This document shows, piece by piece, positions 34,563-35,467 of a stretch of 35,467 bases of DNA. The position numbers were made by a program, and so were the translations under genes. Each line of letters starts with the position of its first letter. Within the stretch, counting starts at the first letter, position 1. Origin of the DNA: an uncultured Actinomycetes bacterium (lineage in GTDB: Bacteria; Actinomycetota; Acidimicrobiia; Acidimicrobiales; RAAP-2); contig CAIKCI010000038.1 in the NCBI GenBank assembly GCA_903825895.1, positions 1 to 35,467 on the forward strand. Reading direction: 5' to 3'. The notes beneath the pieces are model-generated. The model was not told the origin of the DNA and did not search any database. It worked only from the letters and a program-made list of their open reading frames with translations.

Positions 34563-35087
34563 ATTGTGGTAGTTCTCGGGATACATCTCTTGAAGAAGAA
34601 ATTGAACACGAGGCAGGATGAGACGTTCTGGGTAGAAACCAATGAGAAGGTCAAGGCCTTCTTGAGCACTGGAGAATCCGCAGAGTTCATAGAGTGTGCG
34701 GATGTCGTCTTGGTCGCGCTCAACGCGTGATGCCATCAATTTCATCGCCAAAAGAAACCTGGGCGATGCTGCTGCAACGCTCAAGAACGATCCTTCGTAG
34801 ACGCCTACACGTTCGGGATCTTCACCAGGCATGAAGGCTTTTGCTCCATCGTTGAGCCAGTCGGAATCAAGATTCATTCGTTCGGCAACTCTGAGCGCTG
34901 CTTTTCGTACTTCTTGTGACGGTGCAAAGACAGCGTCGACGTCACTGGTTGATCGGCGGGCATCATATGCAATAGCCATGGCTTCTCCACCGACGATGAA
35001 GACTTCGGCACGAACGTTTGCGCGCTCAAGCTCTTCATCGAGGGCGTGTAATGCCGCTAAGAGTTCTGCTTTACCAAGTAATTGCAT
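34557..35087 (-). CDS. Nucleotidyltransferase of DUF6036/AbiEii-like type (possible toxin)
   Basis: A 176-residue protein with the minimal nucleotidyltransferase signature: VFIVGGEAMAIAYDARRSTSDVDAVF, where Gly33-Gly34 and the Asp49-x-Asp51 pair form the active site. This pattern is shared by AbiEii-type toxins and DUF6036 proteins, which are often encoded in two-gene modules. I chose ATG 35087 because it overlaps the upstream gene's stop (TAATG), indicating translational coupling; a longer frame reaching 35264 lies inside that gene. The rest of the protein is helical (about residues 55-176), with a RFLLAMKLMASRVERDQDDIRTL motif typical of the family. The stop codon lies in the octamer repeat. 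The toxin role is inferred. Confidence 0.75.
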   Translation of the reverse strand: MQLLGKAELLAALHALDEELERANVRAEVFIVGGEAMAIAYDARRSTSDVDAVFAPSQEVRKAALRVAERMNLDSDWLNDGAKAFMPGEDPERVGVYEGSFLSVAAASPRFLLAMKLMASRVERDQDDIRTLYELCGFSSAQEGLDLLIGFYPERLILPRVQFLLQEMYPENYHNH

Positions 35088-35467
35088 TAGGCATATTCCA
35101 ACGCGCCTTGCGTGACAAAGACTCCCCTGCGACCGAGAGAAATTGGACTGCTGACAAGCGCATCTGCATGGAGAGAGTCCATTCCCGAGACAAACCACCA
35201 TTGTTCGAGGAAGAGGTCTTGATCGTTCACCCAAGAGGGAGCCAGCAGCCCATTCTTGGCGCAAGAGAATTCCGCTACTCCAGCGAGGAGGACATCAAAT
35301 TGCAGATCACCAGTGGTTTGGGGTCGATGGGTAACCATTGTGGAACGTACCTCATCGGTGGCCTTATCGAAGGTTTCAATGAATCGAAACGAGAGTCTCA
35401 ATGCGGAAGGACGGTCGTTTTCGAGCAGACACTTGCCGACCTCTTGACCTACCTCTTTTATTGTCAA
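35087..35467 (-). CDS. Partner of the nucleotidyltransferase (possible antitoxin), probably truncated at window edge
   Basis: At least 126 residues are visible; the frame begins at the last base of the window with TTG, so the true start may lie outside. The sequence, with a core such as LLAPSW then QWWFVSGMDSLHADALVSSP and SLGRRGVFVTQGALEYA, resembles small actinobacterial proteins encoded directly upstream of DUF6036-like nucleotidyltransferases. It has no recognised catalytic motif or clear DNA-binding helix-turn-helix. Its stop codon overlaps the next start, a layout common to antitoxin-toxin pairs. Its function is unknown; a role in neutralising the nucleotidyltransferase is only a hypothesis. 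Confidence 0.65.
   Translation of the reverse strand: MTIKEVGQEVGKCLLENDRPSALRLSFRFIETFDKATDEVRSTMVTHRPQTTGDLQFDVLLAGVAEFSCAKNGLLAPSWVNDQDLFLEQWWFVSGMDSLHADALVSSPISLGRRGVFVTQGALEYA

Noticed and set aside
34488-34730. A plus-strand frame encoding an eight-residue repeat peptide (DQWISGSV) across the octamer array
   Set aside because: It arises automatically from an 8-base period read over 24 bases and then runs antisense through the nucleotidyltransferase; no ribosome site precedes it.

Overview
The window is a bacterial chromosome segment centred on the replication origin, and it is almost certainly actinobacterial. From the left it reads: tRNA CCA-transferase (minus strand), a DUF6049-like surface protein, murJ, degV, a small membrane protein, trxB, trxA and a cwlM-like gene on the plus strand. 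A leftward cluster follows (rpmH-rnpA-yidD-yidC-jag-rsmG-parA-parB), then rightward dnaA-oriC-dnaN-recF-dciA-gyrB-gyrA. This closely follows the mycobacterial order around Rv3907c-Rv3924c and dnaA, except that the sigM-type gene between murJ and trxB is replaced by degV and a small membrane protein. MurJ is the transporter alone, without the mycobacterial pseudokinase tail. The moderate GC content, the L34 sequence and a microbial rhodopsin suggest a planktonic actinobacterium, perhaps Acidimicrobiia-like. That assignment is an inference.

Core region (about 1-22.2 kb). The left part handles tRNA maturation, cell-wall precursor export (MurJ), thiol redox balance (TrxB/TrxA, with a textbook SigR/SigH-type promoter between them) and a pseudo-amidase resembling CwlM, the MurA regulator. 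The leftward cluster covers ribosomal protein L34, RNase P, membrane insertion (YidC/YidD), RNA binding (Jag), 16S rRNA methylation (RsmG) and segregation (ParA/ParB, with two parS sites at the 5' end of parA). The dnaA-dnaN gap carries the DnaA-box cluster expected of oriC.

Accessory region (about 22.2-35.5 kb). After gyrA come a coupled DDAH/FrnE pair, two tandem near-duplicate acyltransferase-3 membrane proteins, an unknown secreted protein, LtrA, a LysE/ArgO exporter, an APC permease, an alpha/beta hydrolase, a NiCoT nickel/cobalt permease with a Nur-like operator, and a green-type proton-pumping rhodopsin with an unusual repeat-bearing leader and a strong terminator. Last is a two-gene nucleotidyltransferase module resembling a toxin-antitoxin pair, whose 3' end runs into a nine-copy octanucleotide tandem repeat.

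The observations most worth following are the rhodopsin leader, the octamer repeat joined to the nucleotidyltransferase module, the Nur-box/leaderless promoter before the nickel transporter, the SigR-type promoter before trxA, and the zinc-ligand-less CwlM. No tRNA, rRNA, CRISPR array, transposase or phage gene was recognised. Gaps between genes are all under 300 bases.
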